Shown here: piece after piece, positions 12,303 through 25,200 of the stretch | Numbering within the stretch: position 1 is the stretch's first letter | Layout: every line of letters begins with the position of its first letter | Assembly: GCA_963969365.1 (NCBI GenBank) | Contig: OZ017752.1 | Location: 3,162,001 to 3,226,000, forward strand | Direction of reading: 5' to 3' | DNA length: 64,000 nucleotides | Source of the DNA: Asterochloris sp. CNOR1 | Lineage: Eukaryota > Chlorophyta > Trebouxiophyceae > Trebouxiales > Trebouxiaceae | The notes under the pieces: generated by a model | Told to the model about the DNA's origin: nothing | Database searches by the model: none | What the model saw: the letters and a program-made list of their open reading frames with translations, nothing else | Program-made: the position numbers and the translations under genes

Positions 12303-14398
12303 GTCATGTCATTGCTTGCAGCAGAAGCAAAGGATGACAGGTCCGGCCGGGCAGAGGCGCCAGTAGAGGAGAAGGACACCAGCCTGGACATTGCAACATG
12401 GGCAATGAAACACTGGAGGTGCAGATGGAGTGGGGGAGTGCACAGCAACTCTTCAAAGTGTAACGATAGCATGCTGCAGATTGCAGCACCAGGCAGATCT
12501 GGGCAGCTAGCCTGGTTCTGGGATGCTGATTGAGGCTACTGTCATAGTGCAAGCACCGTGCTTGCTGTATTCACACCTCTTCCTGCCCTGTGCGCCCCTC
12601 AGCCATTCCTGAGGGATGGCTGCCATTGCCGTGCCCGCCCTCACTGGCTGCTGACGTCCTGAGGCGCTCGGTTGAGAATTTACCACTTCTGAACACCTGG
12701 CCGCCAGCAATGCAGGAGATATTTAGCACAGTGCAGATAGATCTGGTACACAACATCTCCAACAGCAAAGGCAGCCAACCAGGATCCACAGGTGGCACAT
12801 AAGGATGTTGGCGCTGACGTCTCGACAACTCACTCTTTGTTGCTTGGGAAGCTTTACTCCATTCATGTGCCTGCAGCTGCGCTCAATGCCTGCTCCCATG
12901 GTGGACTGCATTGTGTTGCCTGCTGATATGTGCATCAGCTTGATTTATCTTCTGCTTTCAATCAGATGCCTGCCTTTTCACCACCTATGTGTCATACTCA
13001 AATGCCACATAAGCGTCCGTCGTGCACGGCCTTCGCGATGGCAGCTGCGTATCGGAAGAGTTCCTCAAGCATTTGCAGTTATTTTCAGTCAGCAGACTTG
13101 GCTCGCAGCCAGCTTCCTGCGCAACAGGTAATGAAAATTGGACTTGTTGGACAACTGTGTTCCATCAAGGCACTCTCAAGGACCCGGCACTGTGCACACC
13201 AGGCTGCGCCTGTCTTGCAAGAAGGTTGCGCAGGCTCTTGAGACCCCTCTTGAGACTTCTGATGCCTGTGGAGCTTGAAACTTCTTGAAGAGTAGGACAG
13301 CGTGACAGAACCAGATCAGGCAGCTGGCTGGCCTGTTGAGATCATCCCCAGCAAGCCTTCCTGCCATGGCTCTGTGTCTAGGCTCCTGGTCTTGATTGTT
13401 ATGAGGACATGTAGATTGATCTGCAAGCAGACACAGGGTTCCTTGCATGCTACACGTTACAACATGTATGGACACTATGTACACGATTGCGGGCACATGT
13501 ACAGCAGCCATATCGAGCAGCTCCCAATATGCATCCAGCTCCAGGAGCACCCTGCGCAAGCCACAAAAAGCAACATGCACCAAAGCTAAAGCGTGCGCAG
13601 TGCTTGAGCAGGAAGCAGTCAGCCTTCACAATTGCATATCAATGAGGAAGGTGTTAAGATTGGGGTTGTGCTCCAGCTGAGCTTCCTCATTGAAGGGATC
13701 AAACACAAAGACAAGTCTCATTGCACTCCCCGTCAGCTCTGCACCTCGGTTCTTGAAAAAGTCCCTCAACTGCTTACTAATAGAGCACAGCCGATCTTGA
13801 GCATGCCTGCTTGACGACACAATTGTGGCAGCCCCACCACCACACATGCACCCCTTTCTGTTGATGAAAGTGGCTGTAATGCGGCAGATGCCCTTTTCTC
13901 TGCTGCGTGTTTAAGCCGCACTCAGCATCCCAGCTGGATTCTGCTGATTTGCACCTCTTTGGGCTCTGAGAGAGAGCCTCCAGGGAATGCATTACCAAGA
14001 GCACGACACATACATCTCACACAGACCTGATGAGCGAAGCTGCATGATCTCTCGTCCATCCATGTGCAGGGTATGGTGCAGGGCACCTACACAGCCAGCT
14101 GCAGCCCTATGGGCCAGTCCCAGCATGCTCCCGATAAATGCAATAGCCTGGAATGAGAATGGTCAAGTTGCAGCGTATCAAGGCCATGTCAGTCTGGCAT
14201 GTCAGTCTTCAGCTTGGGGCCAGGGGCTGTTGTAGGCAGCTTTGAATTGTCTTGCGGCAATTTAGCGGGAGCCACCCGCAGCACAGCTTGGGGCCTCACT
14301 TGGCAGGTCAGACATGTCCACAGCTGTGGTTTGTTGCTGCGCTTGCTACAGCGTTCGAGACCCCCTGATTGGGTGCTAACTCAGGCAGCGCACCCAGG
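12303..14398. other. Between the divergent catalase and DRC4 genes; weak coding signal on the minus strand
   Basis: No confident gene. On the minus strand, about 13626-13808 reads as a clean hydrophilic-amphipathic stretch (QLRDFFKNRGAEL, AMRLVFVFDPFNEE, LNTFLIDMQL, stop), and about 13475-13560 reads LLELDAYWELLDMAAVHV after a good acceptor. They could be exons of an unrecognised gene, but I could not join them in phase or match them to a family. The rest presumably holds the two promoters and 5' untranslated regions. Confidence 0.35.
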
Positions 14399-17300
14399 AT
14401 GGCTCCCAAGGCGAAACCCAAAGCCAAGGCAGGTCATCTGGGTGCTTGGGTTGCAGCCCTGTTGCATACAGCCTTTGGCTCACCTTAATATCCTTCTCTA
14501 CAAGGAAAGTGCAAGCCAATGCCTGCAGGATGGAGCAGGCAAAAAGAAAGAGGCTGCAGCAGCGCCAGACATTGATGGCATCAGCATTGATGAGCTCAAC
14601 CAGAAAATTGCCACGCTGGAGAAGGAGAAGGCCAAGGAGGAGGAGTACAGGAACTACATGCAGCTGGAGCGGGTGAGAAACACTGGTCGTGCAGGGCTTG
14701 AGCTGCTTCTCCGGCGGGCCTCTGGTTGCTTGGAAACTCCCATCGGCAGTATGCTCTCAGAGCAGCAGCTCCCAGGCACAGCTGCATCCGTGATGCAGGG
14801 TGCAGGCCCTTTTGCGTAGGTCCACGTGAGGCCCAAGGCCTGCCTGGCAGGTGCTGAGCGACCCTCTGCCTGTGACACCTTCATGTCGTCGCCCTGCCAC
14901 AACTTGGTCAGCAAGGCATAGTGTCACAGGGCGCATCTCAGCTGCATTTGTGAATATGGTACACACTGTCCCTTCTGCCTGGGGCAGTCGCCTCTGTCTC
15001 AGGTCTCCTCAAGCCCCACCCTGCAGGGCCGTTTGGCTAGAGCAGAATGGAAAGCATCCCGGCTGAGAGCATTACCTCAGTGGGAAGCCTGGCCCCCTGC
15101 GGCTGTCGGATACCACCAAGATGTTCTGTGCCATTAGCCAGGACGCGTTGCGAAGGCAGAAGCCTTGCAGAGCACTTGTGCCCCATCCCTGGGTGACGTT
15201 GGCTGCTGTGGAATCAATGGGCGCGCCTACCAAGCCTTGCAGGCTAAGAGAAGCTTGCTGTATATCAGCTTCCACGCCAAGCTGTCTTCCCCCCACCTCC
15301 TGTCTGCTGCGCTGCCTCTGCAGGACAAGATCAGTGCCTTCTGGGAGATCAGCAAGAAGGACCTGGAGGATAAGAAAGCGGAGCTGCGCAATAAGGACCG
15401 CGAAATGGAGGAGATGGAGGAGCGCCACCAGGTCGAAATCAAAGTAAGCAGCAGCCTGGCGGGAACTGCCCTAGTGACTAGAAGCCGTAGGGCAGTGGCA
15501 TGTTGTCTTGTGGTTGCGCTGTTCAGATGGCTTGCACCTGCGCAGGCCCTCCGGTGTAGAGGGGCAACCACCTGATGTAGGAGGGGCTTTTGCGAAGGGG
15601 TGGTAATGCAGCGCCACCTCGTGGACATCAAGGTGCGCAGCCTCGCAGGGCCAGAGGGCTGGCGTCAGTAATACAAGCGGGGTGACATTGATTTGGGGTC
15701 GTCCTCCATATGTCGCAGGGAGCATGGGACGCTTTGGGGTGGCCGCAGGCAGAAGGGTGGTTCAGCTTCTCATGCATGGCTGGCTTCCAGCGCAGCTTGC
15801 TGCTGGTAGGAGCAGGGAGTCGCTCCTGCCTGACCTGCCGCATCTGATCTGGCCCACGCACGGGCAGGTTACCTTCATGTGCGGTCACGGACGCCCCAGC
15901 TTGCCTGCAATGCAACATGAAGTCGGCTGGACACCTGCTGTGACATGGGGACAAGGGGGCTGGCAGCCATGGAGTTGTTGGCATCACTGTCACTGGCACC
16001 AGCGGGACCAGGGTGCATGAACATCGGCTCTTGTGAGCAGCTGCAGGGCAGCCAACACCCGCAGTCTGTGAGGCAAGGGCACATGCTCATGCATCCAGCC
16101 AGCTCCAGCATGTGCATGGGCAGAAGCCCCCTGCGGTGTTTGCAGAGAGCCGCTTAGCCCACGCTCTGCCCACCCTGTGCCTCTGCAGAGCTCCCAACAT
16201 GACAGTGCAGTCTGTTTGCTCAGCCTCTGCCCCATCCATGCCCCAACACGACAGCACATCACCACTAGACATGAGTCTCTTCTGGCGGTAAACTTAAGCC
16301 CCTTTCCTGCGGTTTGTTGGCAAGCAAGGAGTAGGTAAATCACTTGTCGCCATTTGCTCACTAAACACTTTTCCTTCCCTTGACGCTGCACCTGACAGGC
16401 GAATATGCAGAAGGCACTTGTACTATACGGAAAGGCTGTGATGGCAAGCGCCTGCTGTGCATCCTGCTCCCGGCACCTCACAGATTGATTGTTGGCCCTG
16501 CAGGTGTACAAGCAGAAGGTCAAGCACCTGCTGTATGAGCACCAGAACAACATCAACATCCTGAAGGCGGATGGGGAGCTGAGCATGAAGCTGGCGGCTG
16601 ATGAGGCTGCCAAGGTGGAGGGGGAGCTGCAGAAGGACAAGCGGGCGCTTAAGCTGGAGCTCAAGGAGCAGGTGGGCAGAACGAAAATCACCACATATGT
16701 GCAGCGAGGTCTGGCAGCGGTGTTTGGCTCTGTGGGCGTGCAGTCTGAGGTACAGAGGAGGAGCAGCCTCAGAGCTGGCACTCCAGAGCACGCCTGTTGA
16801 CTTTGATGTGGGGGAGAGATGGCTGAGGCCTCTGCTGTGTGACAATGGTGCAGAGGAAACAAAACACAAATGTGCCCCATCAAGACGGCCACAGCAGGTG
16901 GGCAAATGATGATTGTGCTGTTGAAGTTGCACTTTGGACCGGCCTGCCTGGCTGGTGGGTGAGCCCACAAAGGCTGCCAGAGAACAGGGTCGCCAGCAGC
17001 CTGCAGCTTTAAAAGTGGTTGGCACAGGGTACGCTGCCAGTTCATTGCCTTTTACAGAGACAGGCCTTAGCCTTCATACTGGAGGCTGTACCTCACATGC
17101 AACCCTGACACCATTATGTGGGCTGCCTGCCCCTCTGCAGGAGCTCGCCCTCAAAGAGGTGGTCCGCCAACTACAGCTCGCCCACACCATTTGAACCTGC
17201 ACCCGTGATGCATGGCAGCCTGTATAGCTGACTGATAGGGTCTGCCTGGCACTGCAGAGGTTGCCCCACCAGAAGCAGCATGGCAGCAAATGCTGTCCCT

Positions 17301-20300
17301 GACGATGCACATCCAACCAAACACGCTGAGTTAGGCTTCCTCAGACACTGACAGGCTGCCTGCCCCTCTGCAGGAGCTGGCCCATGAGGAAGTGGTGCGC
17401 CAGCTGCAGCTGGAGCAGGCCAAGCAGGTGACCAAGCTGCGGCAGGAGGTGGAGCAGGGCGCGCGGGACCTGGCCAGCAAGGCCGACCGCCGCATGAAGG
17501 TGAGGTCCTGCGTGTTGCATTGCGTGGGCTGCAGGTTGAAGGCTCCCCCAAGCATTTCCACTGCCACAAGGATGGTGCAAGGCTGACTGCCACAGGAGTG
17601 TGGGTTACAGCTGTGTTCTGCTGGTGTCACATAGTAATTTCTGTGCTTGTGTCGAGACAGCTGTAGTAAAATGGCCTTTGGAGAGGATGCGTGCCAGGGC
17701 CTAGGCCTGAGCCTAAGCCTGAGCCTGACATGCCTGGCCTTGGCATGCACAAAATGTGCACGAAGTGTCCGATATGTGTGCTTCGCTTGCCTTACTGGCT
17801 GCATCATGGAGGCACTCACGGGCGGGGGTACCACAACTCCAGATGACGCCCACAGTGGATATGCAGCCGCGTGCAAAGTCTCCTGCAGGCACTGGGTGAG
17901 GACGCAGAGCTGCAGCGCAAGCGGGGCTGAGCTGGGTGACATGCTCGCATCGCCTGCCCTGTTCCAAGCCTGTCTGAGCACCCGTTCATGTTCCCGGCAG
18001 GCCCTGCGCGAGGATGCAGAGCTGAGGCGCAAGCAGGACATTCATGAGGTGGAGGAGCGCAAAAACGCGCACATACAGGACCTCATGAAGAAGCACGAAA
18101 AGGTGGGGCTGTGCGAAGCATGGGGTTTCCTCCTGCTGGCGCCGGTCTGCAGGGCAGGCTTAGGTGAGGGCCAAATGTTGGCCAACAGAGGGAATGGAAG
18201 TGGGACCTCTGCTCTGAACATGAGTCTGCAGGCATTGGCAGTCCTTAAAAATCACCCCCTGCACAATAACCTGGGCTGTCTTTAATATTGCTGGCCATCC
18301 CCTGACAGTGCACAGGTCATTAAGCAGTACACCGTTTGCTGTTTAGGTGCAACATAGTACTGGTTTGGACTGGCCTGTGCTGACATCAGGAATCTGATAA
18401 GCGGCGTTGCGTACAACATCGATGTGCGACAGACAGATTGCCGCCCCTGCAGGCTACCTAACACCCTAAATCTACACCTCCCTGGACACCAAGGGGCTGG
18501 GCCCTTCTTCTGCATAGCGTACTGCTGCACAAAATTGACCAGCAACAGGACTCACCAGGGTGGCAACAAAAGAGAGATCACTTGCTGAGTCCCTGCTGTC
18601 CTGCAGGCTTTTGCAAACTTGGAGTCTCTTGCACCTCAGTGCTCAGAGTACCAGCCCTGTGCTCAGCTCCCTCTAGTGTTGCAGGCCTTTGCGGACATCA
18701 AGAACTACTACAACGACATCACACACAACAACCTGGACCTGATCAAGACCCTGAAGGAGGATGTGGCGGAGATGAAGAAGAAGGAGGCCCAGAACGAGAA
18801 GCTGATGTACGAGATCGCGCAGGAGAACAAGCGCCTGAGCGAGCCCCTACAGAAGGTGTGCAGGGGAGGCTGCAGGCCTTGTTGGACTGGCGGCAGCCCT
18901 TGCTGGGCCTGGGAGCAGTCAGTTTGCGGGAGCTTAAGGACCTCAGGCAAGCCGTTGGAGAATGGTGGCGCAACCATGACACAGAGCCCTGGGGAGGGTT
19001 CAGGCCCACGGTCAAGCTGCCAAAGCCTCCACCCCCCAGCCATGAACACCAGCTGGATCTTGTCTGCAAGAGGGCAGGTCAGGCGGTGGCAGGGCCTCAT
19101 GGGGTGGCACAGGTGGCTGCACTCACTGACCTACTTTGATCTCAATGGTCAAGGGCTTCACGCCTTCTGCATGGAGGTTGCGACAAGAGGGCGGTCGACA
19201 AGCGCAGAACGTCAGGCAGCTTGGTACTGACAGGCTTGCCTGTGGGCTCTCACTGGGCTGCAATGCCTTGGATGGCTGATTGGAGCTGATGCTTGCTCGA
19301 CTCCGTCTGCAGATTCTGAAGGAGGTAGACACCCTGTGGATAGGCAGGCGTACTGCTGCAACAGCTCGAATGTCAAAGTCAAGCTGATGCCTGCTCATCT
19401 CTGTCTGCAGGCTCTGAAGGAGGTGGAGACCCTGCGGACGCAGGTGTCCAACTACGATGCGGACAAGATGGCGCTGTCCCAGGGCAAGGCACGCCTGTCT
19501 CACTCGCACAAGCAGGTCAAGAACCTGGAGTGGGAGAATGAGGTGACAATCGGACCCATTTCAGGCTGCAGTGGCGCAGTGTGGAATGGTCCCAGGGCAG
19601 CAGTCACATCTGCATGCTGCCGCCATAACCACCAATTATAGCCCCCAGTCGCTGGGTGCCCTGGCATGTGCTAGTGTGTATCCTGGTGAGGTAGCCCTCA
19701 GCCAAGGGCATCCTGCCATGCACTCTCCATGACTTCCCCTGACTGCCTGCAGGTCTTGCAGCAGCGCCTGGGAAACATCCAGGCGGAGAGGGACGCCCTG
19801 TACTCGCGCTTCGAGTCGTCCATCTACGACGTGCAGCAGAAGACGAGCGCTCGCAGCATGCTGCTGGAGAAGCGTATCAGGTAGGATAGCGACCGTGGTG
19901 GCTTCAGATGCTAGTGTCTTGGCACCCATCTGCTGGAGATTCACAATCAGGTGGGAAAGCATTGTAGTGGGTTCAAATTGTCTGAGCACCTCTCCCCATG
20001 TTGCTGAAACTTGTACCAAGTGAGGAAGCATTCTGGTGGTTTCAAATTGTCTGAGCACCTCTCCACATGTTGCTGGAGAAGCATGTTAGATGGAAAGGAT
20101 CGTGCTGGACTTAGATGTACTTGGCACCTGTCTGCATGCTGCTGGAGAAGTGCATCAGTTAGAATAATGTTGTGGTCGCTTCGGGATTGTCTCAGCACCT
20201 GTCCGCATGCTGCTGGAGAAGCACATCCGACGGGAAGGCAATTTGGTGGCTTCAGATTGATGTGGCACTACTCTGTGTACTCCTCGTGACATCAGGCATG

Positions 20301-21782
20301 ATGCCAGATCCTGATGGATGACCTGGCACGCAGCACAGCCTTGCGCCTCTGCCATCAAAGCATGCCAGGCCTTGTAATAGGCAGTGCGCTGAACAGCAAT
20401 GCTACTGAGCCATGCCGGACGTTGACTGGACATTGACTGCCTGTTGTGCAATGTGTTTTGGGGCACTGCTAAATGCTGCCACGTCTTGACTAGGACCCTT
20501 TGCCATGTCAGCGCCAGACTGCCTTGCTGGGTCTTGAACAAGCCTCTTCCCTGGCTGCAGTGCGATGGGCGACGTTCTGGAGCAGAAGGAGGCGCAGCTG
20601 GCAGAGGTGCTGACAGCTTCCAACCTGGACCCTGCGACCCTCACTCAGCTCAATGCTGTGAGTGTCCTCCCCCTGCATGCGGTCACTGCATGGGAGTGCA
20701 TGCAGACTGTCTGGCCGGTGCCTGCCTGCCGGGAAGCTGTGCCGCAGGCTGGTGCTCTGCACGGGCTGGTGCATGACAGTGCATGTGAATCCGCACTCCT
20801 CCACCCTTGCCCAGGTCATTGTTGGACATCCTGGGAGTGGCAGGCTGCCTCCTGCTGCTTTGGGCGAGCTGCTGCATGGCAGAGCATGCAAGCTTGGTCT
20901 CTGGTTGTGTGAGCAGCTAAGAAGTGCCATCCTCTGTGTCTCCACTGATGGCACATGGCTGACATGGCACCTGTTGGGTCATGCAGCTGCTGCAGACTGC
21001 AACTGTCATGTGCAGCCCTTGCCTGTTTGGTGGCATGCAGAGGCTTGAAAAGGTTGTAAGAGCCCAGCAGCATACATGTCAGGGTCTCCAGGTCTACCTT
21101 TACATTGGCCAGCTGCTGGAGCTGCCACCTGCGTGCTGCATGGCTTCAAGGGCCAGCTGCTGGAGCTGACACCTGTGTGCTGCATGGCCGCAGAGGCTTG
21201 AGGAGGTGCTGGAGCGCAAGAGCGCCCAGATCCGGGGCCTGCAGTACGACCTGGCCAAGGTGTCCAAGGCCCACAACGACCTCATACGGGTGAGCTGTGC
21301 TCATCTCTGCATTGCAGATCTCATGCATCAAGAACAGCAAGTGAGCTGTCCTCATCATGGCATTGATGTTCCAATACATCAGTGGGTGTGCTGTCCTTGT
21401 TGCCGCAGAGAGGTAGGCCATCAGCGCCCTGATCTAGCAGGTGTGTCAGCCATCCCAGGAATCAACCTGTGGTGGACTGCAGTACCACCGCCTTTGACAT
21501 GCTGCAACACTGGCATGCTATCAACCACAACCTGTGCCCCTACAGGTGTATGAGCCACGCCATTGTCCAGGCAGGGACAGGCTGCAGCGGCAGGGTCTGC
21601 CTGTGACAGGTTGCAATCCTCAGTGCTGACCGTTTAGAGATGCTAATTGCTATGATCCCCTGGCCCTGCAGGTGTATGAGGCCAAGCTGGCAGACTTCGG
21701 GATTGCAGCAGAGGAGCTGGGCTTCCGGCCGCTCATCACCAACACCTCGACAGCACCAGCAGGGCTGGTGGTTGGTGCATGA
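14399..21782 (+). CDS. DRC4: Nexin-dynein regulatory complex subunit 4 (GAS8 / PF2-type)
   Basis: Structural subunit of the axonemal nexin-dynein regulatory complex, needed for motility regulation in flagella. Twelve exons, all in phase, 472 residues, close to the usual length of the family (about 470-480): 14399-14432, 14539-14672, 15324-15443, 16504-16671, 17374-17499, 18001-18102, 18685-18855, 19411-19542, 19753-19880, 20561-20657, 21194-21289, 21672-21782. The N-terminus is a basic APK-rich leader ([16 protein letters not shown]); the rest is almost entirely coiled coil. The GAS8-domain signature is clear: [71 protein letters not shown] and [20 protein letters not shown], then [10 protein letters not shown] near the C-terminus. 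Most introns after exon 4 contain a degenerate copy of the next exon's start. Convergent with the PP2C gene. Confidence 0.95.
17141..17194 (+). repeat. Degenerate duplicate of DRC4 exon 5 start
   Basis: Preceded by the same CTGCCTGCCCCTCTGCAG acceptor tract as the true exon at 17374. Reads [17 protein letters not shown] then a stop, against [17 protein letters not shown] in the true exon. About 233 bp upstream of it. Inclusion would truncate the protein. Confidence 0.9.
17889..17930 (+). repeat. Degenerate duplicate of DRC4 exon 6 start
   Basis: Follows a TCCTGCAG acceptor. Reads [13 protein letters not shown] then TGA, against [13 protein letters not shown] in the true exon beginning at 18001. 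About 112 bp upstream. Confidence 0.85.
18607..18640 (+). repeat. Probable diverged duplicate of DRC4 exon 7 start
   Basis: After a GTCCTGCAG acceptor the sequence reads [10 protein letters not shown], against [10 protein letters not shown] at the true exon (18685). Similarity is confined to the acceptor and the first few codons, so this is weaker than the other copies. Confidence 0.5.
19285..19345 (+). repeat. Degenerate duplicate of DRC4 exon 8 start with its acceptor
   Basis: GCTGATGCTTGCTCGACTCC...TCTGCAG then ILKEVDTLW, against GCTGATGCCTGCTCATCTC...TCTGCAG then ALKEVETLR at the true exon (19411). The period is 98 bp and the similarity spans both the intron tail and the exon head. Confidence 0.9.
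19857..20275 (+). repeat. Tandem array of copies of the DRC4 exon 9 donor region
   Basis: Starts at the true 3' end of exon 9 (SMLLEKR followed by the donor at 19881) and continues as about five diverged units of roughly 65-75 bp, each with a CATG(C/T)TGCTGGAGAAG-like core (some decayed) followed by G-rich text, TGGTGGCTTCA and a GCACCT(G/C)TC stretch. The second unit is the most decayed. Later units lack a convincing donor. Confidence 0.85.
21107..21193 (+). repeat. Two-copy 43-44-bp tandem repeat ending at the DRC4 exon 11 acceptor
   Basis: Units 21107-21150 and 21151-21193 are nearly identical (GGCCAGCTGCTGGAGCTG...TGCTGCATGGC). The second ends in the functional CAG acceptor of the exon starting at 21194; the first ends in TTCAAG. 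Confidence 0.85.
21531..21575 (+). repeat. Degenerate duplicate of DRC4 exon 12 start
   Basis: CCCCTACAG followed by VYEPRH, against CCCTGCAG followed by VYEAKL at the true last exon (21672). About 126 bp upstream. Confidence 0.7.
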
Positions 21783-22232
21783 CTGCCAACAGCCCTGCAG
21801 CCGTGTGCAGCCTGGCAGCCGCTTGGGGACCTCAGTGCGCCGCTGCTGTCACATGCTATCATTGCTTACTTGCAGCCATGCAGCCAAAAGTGCCTCTAGT
21901 TGGTCAGGCGCCAGCATTGACGTTCAGCCCTTCCCTGAACAGCTGCATATCTGGAGGAACTCTTTGCCAACTTCAAGATGTTCATGAAGTACAACCCTCA
22001 ACCCTCAACAACAGGCGCCACACCATCTTTGTCTGAGGATAAACACTCCAAAGCTAACGGCAAGTTCAGGTGTTCAGCAGCAAGTCTGAGTTCGAACTAA
22101 CAACAGAAAGGCGCTTTGGGCCTAGACAAGCTAAAGGGATAAGAAATATGCAGGCCAAAGCTGATTCAGTCCCCTGGTGAAACTCAGAGTACAGGGTGGG
22201 CAGTGCCAGTCAGTGTTGGGCTCAATCAGAGG
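21783..22232. other. Convergent 3' intergenic region of DRC4 and PLAT-PP2C
   Basis: Holds the two 3' untranslated regions. I see no conserved open frame and no repeat. Confidence 0.5.
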
Positions 22233-25200
22233 TCATTGCATGTATGCAACAATGACGGTGATGTCATCCTGCTTGCCTCCACTGTAGACCATGTTAAAGG
22301 CCTCGGTGGCTCCCATGGAATATGGGGTGGAGATGTGTTTGTCAATTGAGTTGTTGAAGGCCAGCGCTGTCAGGTGCTGTGCAATCATGCTGGGCCGGCG
22401 TCCAGCGCGGAGCTGAGCCTGCACCTCGCTCAGAATCTGGTCATCCGGCAAGTTGTCAAACAGGCCGTCAGACCCCATGACTACAACGTCGCCAGGCAGC
22501 ACCTGCACATCAGCCATCATGATTGTGTATGGGACCAGTGGGTGGCCAGTGATGCGCAGCATGTCTTACCTGTGCTGCTTATGAGCTTAGGTGCTGAGGA
22601 GCTGCCCAGCACACAGTTGCACATGCCCCTGCTGCAAGATTCTGACATGCAAGATGCACTGACCTCACAGCCAGCTGCCTGTGGCTAAGCCATGTGCAGA
22701 CGAGAGAAGGGCACAGGAAAGTCACCCAAATATGACAGCCACTGCTGTCAGGACCTCACATCAAACCGCTGCAGTCACATTCACACAGCCCCACTACGGC
22801 GCATTGCAAAGCCTAGGTCATTGGCAGGCCATGCCTGGGGAACCACTCACCGGCAGCGTCATGAGCATGCTCTCCTCGGGCTTGTCGGCTGCCTCCAGGT
22901 GCCCCAGCTGATAGGGGTGGCCAAAGTCGTGCTCCTGCTGGGGCGTGCGAAACTTTACATGGGCTTCCTGCCTGCAACCCGAGCAACGTCAGTCAGTGTG
23001 GAAACGGTTTGAAACGGCGCTGAACGCAAGGCTTTGCACTGGCATCGAAAGGCTGCCATGGCCGCCAAAGGTGAGTCACTTCTTTGTCAACTGTCGAGCT
23101 CAGCCTTGTGACGTCTGAGATCCTAAGTTGTTACTGATATGGGACGGCTTGCACTGAATTCTGCAGACGCCTTGGACCACCAACAGCAACTCACTTGTCA
23201 AGCGTCGAGCCCAGCACCATGAAGCCAGAATCCCCCAGGTTGGCGCTGGTCAGTCTGCCTGTCAGCGTGTCGATGAGGACGATGCAGCAGGTGGAGCTGC
23301 CCTTGATGCCTGCCTGATGGCTGTTGCGGGCCGCCGCTTGCATGACTGCAGGGCACCATAGCACCCATTATCAGGCTGGGTCATTTGCATGAAACGCTTG
23401 TTTCTTTTGACTGTGGCTGCGCAGCCTCATAGCTATTGCAAGCTGCCGCCTGCATGACACAGAGCACCCAGCACAGCTTCTCAGATTGTTACTATGTGGA
23501 CTTGTCATGGCTCTGGTTGCTAGAGCCGTGCCAAAGGGCACTTCCTGTGCATGACTGCAGGCCATCAGGCACCCAGACAAACGGATGCCTTCTGGGCCCA
23601 CTCTTCAGGCATGGTGACGGTGGTCTGCAACACACCAGGCAGCAGCTTGTCGGGCCATCCCCTCCTAGACGGCATTACAAGAGTCGTTGCAGGCAGGCAG
23701 GCGACAGCTTCACAGCATGCAGCATATGAACTAGTTTGTAAATGCCAGAACACAGGCATGACAGCCCTGCAGCCATCTGGCTGATAAAGCATCTGGCAGC
23801 AGCAGCATCCTGCTTGCTGAATGAAATGCCATGCCTGACACAAACAGGGGGCCTGCCCTATCCCTGGCGCAGAGCTACACCTGGCTGCAAGGCATTCCAT
23901 TCCACAGCACAGCTGCATGGGAGTTGCCAACCCAAGCATGGCCGCCAAGACCTCGATAACAAGCACATCATGCTTCGCACCTTCACACGCTTGCACTCCA
24001 GCCCTCACAGCTCATATGCTGGGCAGCGGTGCACAACACCTACTTGCAAACACATCTGGCTTCCCCTTCTCCACGCACTTGCAGGCGTGCTGCATCAAGC
24101 TCTTGCTGTACTCTCCCGAATCGATGCCCTGCATCTTCCACATGTACACACCGTCTGCCACGCCAAGACCCGCAATGCCCGTCCTGCAGCCAAAGATCAT
24201 AGCTCAGGGCTGGAGCATTGAGTCCATGGAGCACTTGACTAGAGATAAAACGTTGGCCATGCGATTAACCTATTCAGTCCACAACTGACATGGTTGCCAG
24301 ACTTCTCAGTGCTTATGAAGGCCCAAGGCTATGCACGTGAGAGGAGGGGAGGGGGGGGAGGGGGCTGCGGGGAACCCGTCCACTGGTTCAAAGAAAGTTG
24401 GTTGTGTGTACAGCTCAGCATTGTTATGCAAACCCAGCAGGGGAGGTTGGTCTTGTCGCAGGCAGAGGCATGGTGAAATGCACTGGCCTAGAGCTCAAAT
24501 TAGTCCTTTCTCCCCCCCCTTCCAGTGGCGCCAGTCAGTTGCCTGCAAACCAGGCCTTCCAAGAGCATGAACAGGCTCCAGGTGTGAGACCCCTTGCAGC
24601 TGCAGCGAAACCCTGGACTCCTGACCCCATCCCACTCACGGGCCAGAGGTGCTGAAGTAGGCATCCTCCCCTGCGAAGCCGTGATGGCGCTTGTTCACCG
24701 CCTTGGTGGTCCCGTCGCGGACCTTTTCAGGGTGGGGCACCGAAACGGCGGAGGCGTGCACCACCAAAGGCTGCTCGAGCAGCTGAATGGATTCCTGCAG
24801 CCGAGAGGTAGATGCGGGGTGACGCAGGCGCTCGGCACTCAGGCTGCCATGCTGGTGGCATGCAGGGCATGCACTGCCGACCAACTTCCAGGCAATCGTG
24901 CAGCACAGAAGTATGCCTCTACCATGCCAAATCTCAAGCGACAGGGGTACATGATGCGGCTGCATGTGCTGCAGACTGCGGGGCCCAAGCAGGCACAGCA
25001 TGGCTAAGCTTGTCACAGTCTCACTGTGGGGTGGTCTTCAGAGGCAGGAATGAGGTTGCGCGCCATGTAGACAGGAGCTGCAGGCATGAAAGAAATTCGC
25101 TGGAAAGTTACAAACTTGTCTGAGAGGGCATGATTGGCTGGCTCACATGTGCAGCGACGGAGGAAGCCGATGTGCTCAGAAGGAAACTGGTGCACAGTCT

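Noticed and set aside
15990-17045. 351-residue minus-strand open frame
   Set aside because: Antisense shadow of DRC4 exon 4 and its introns; low-complexity, no motif, no matching splice sites.
23565-24008. 147-residue minus-strand frame
   Set aside because: Inside a 698-bp intron of the PP2C gene; the exons on either side join to give an uninterrupted PP2C sequence.
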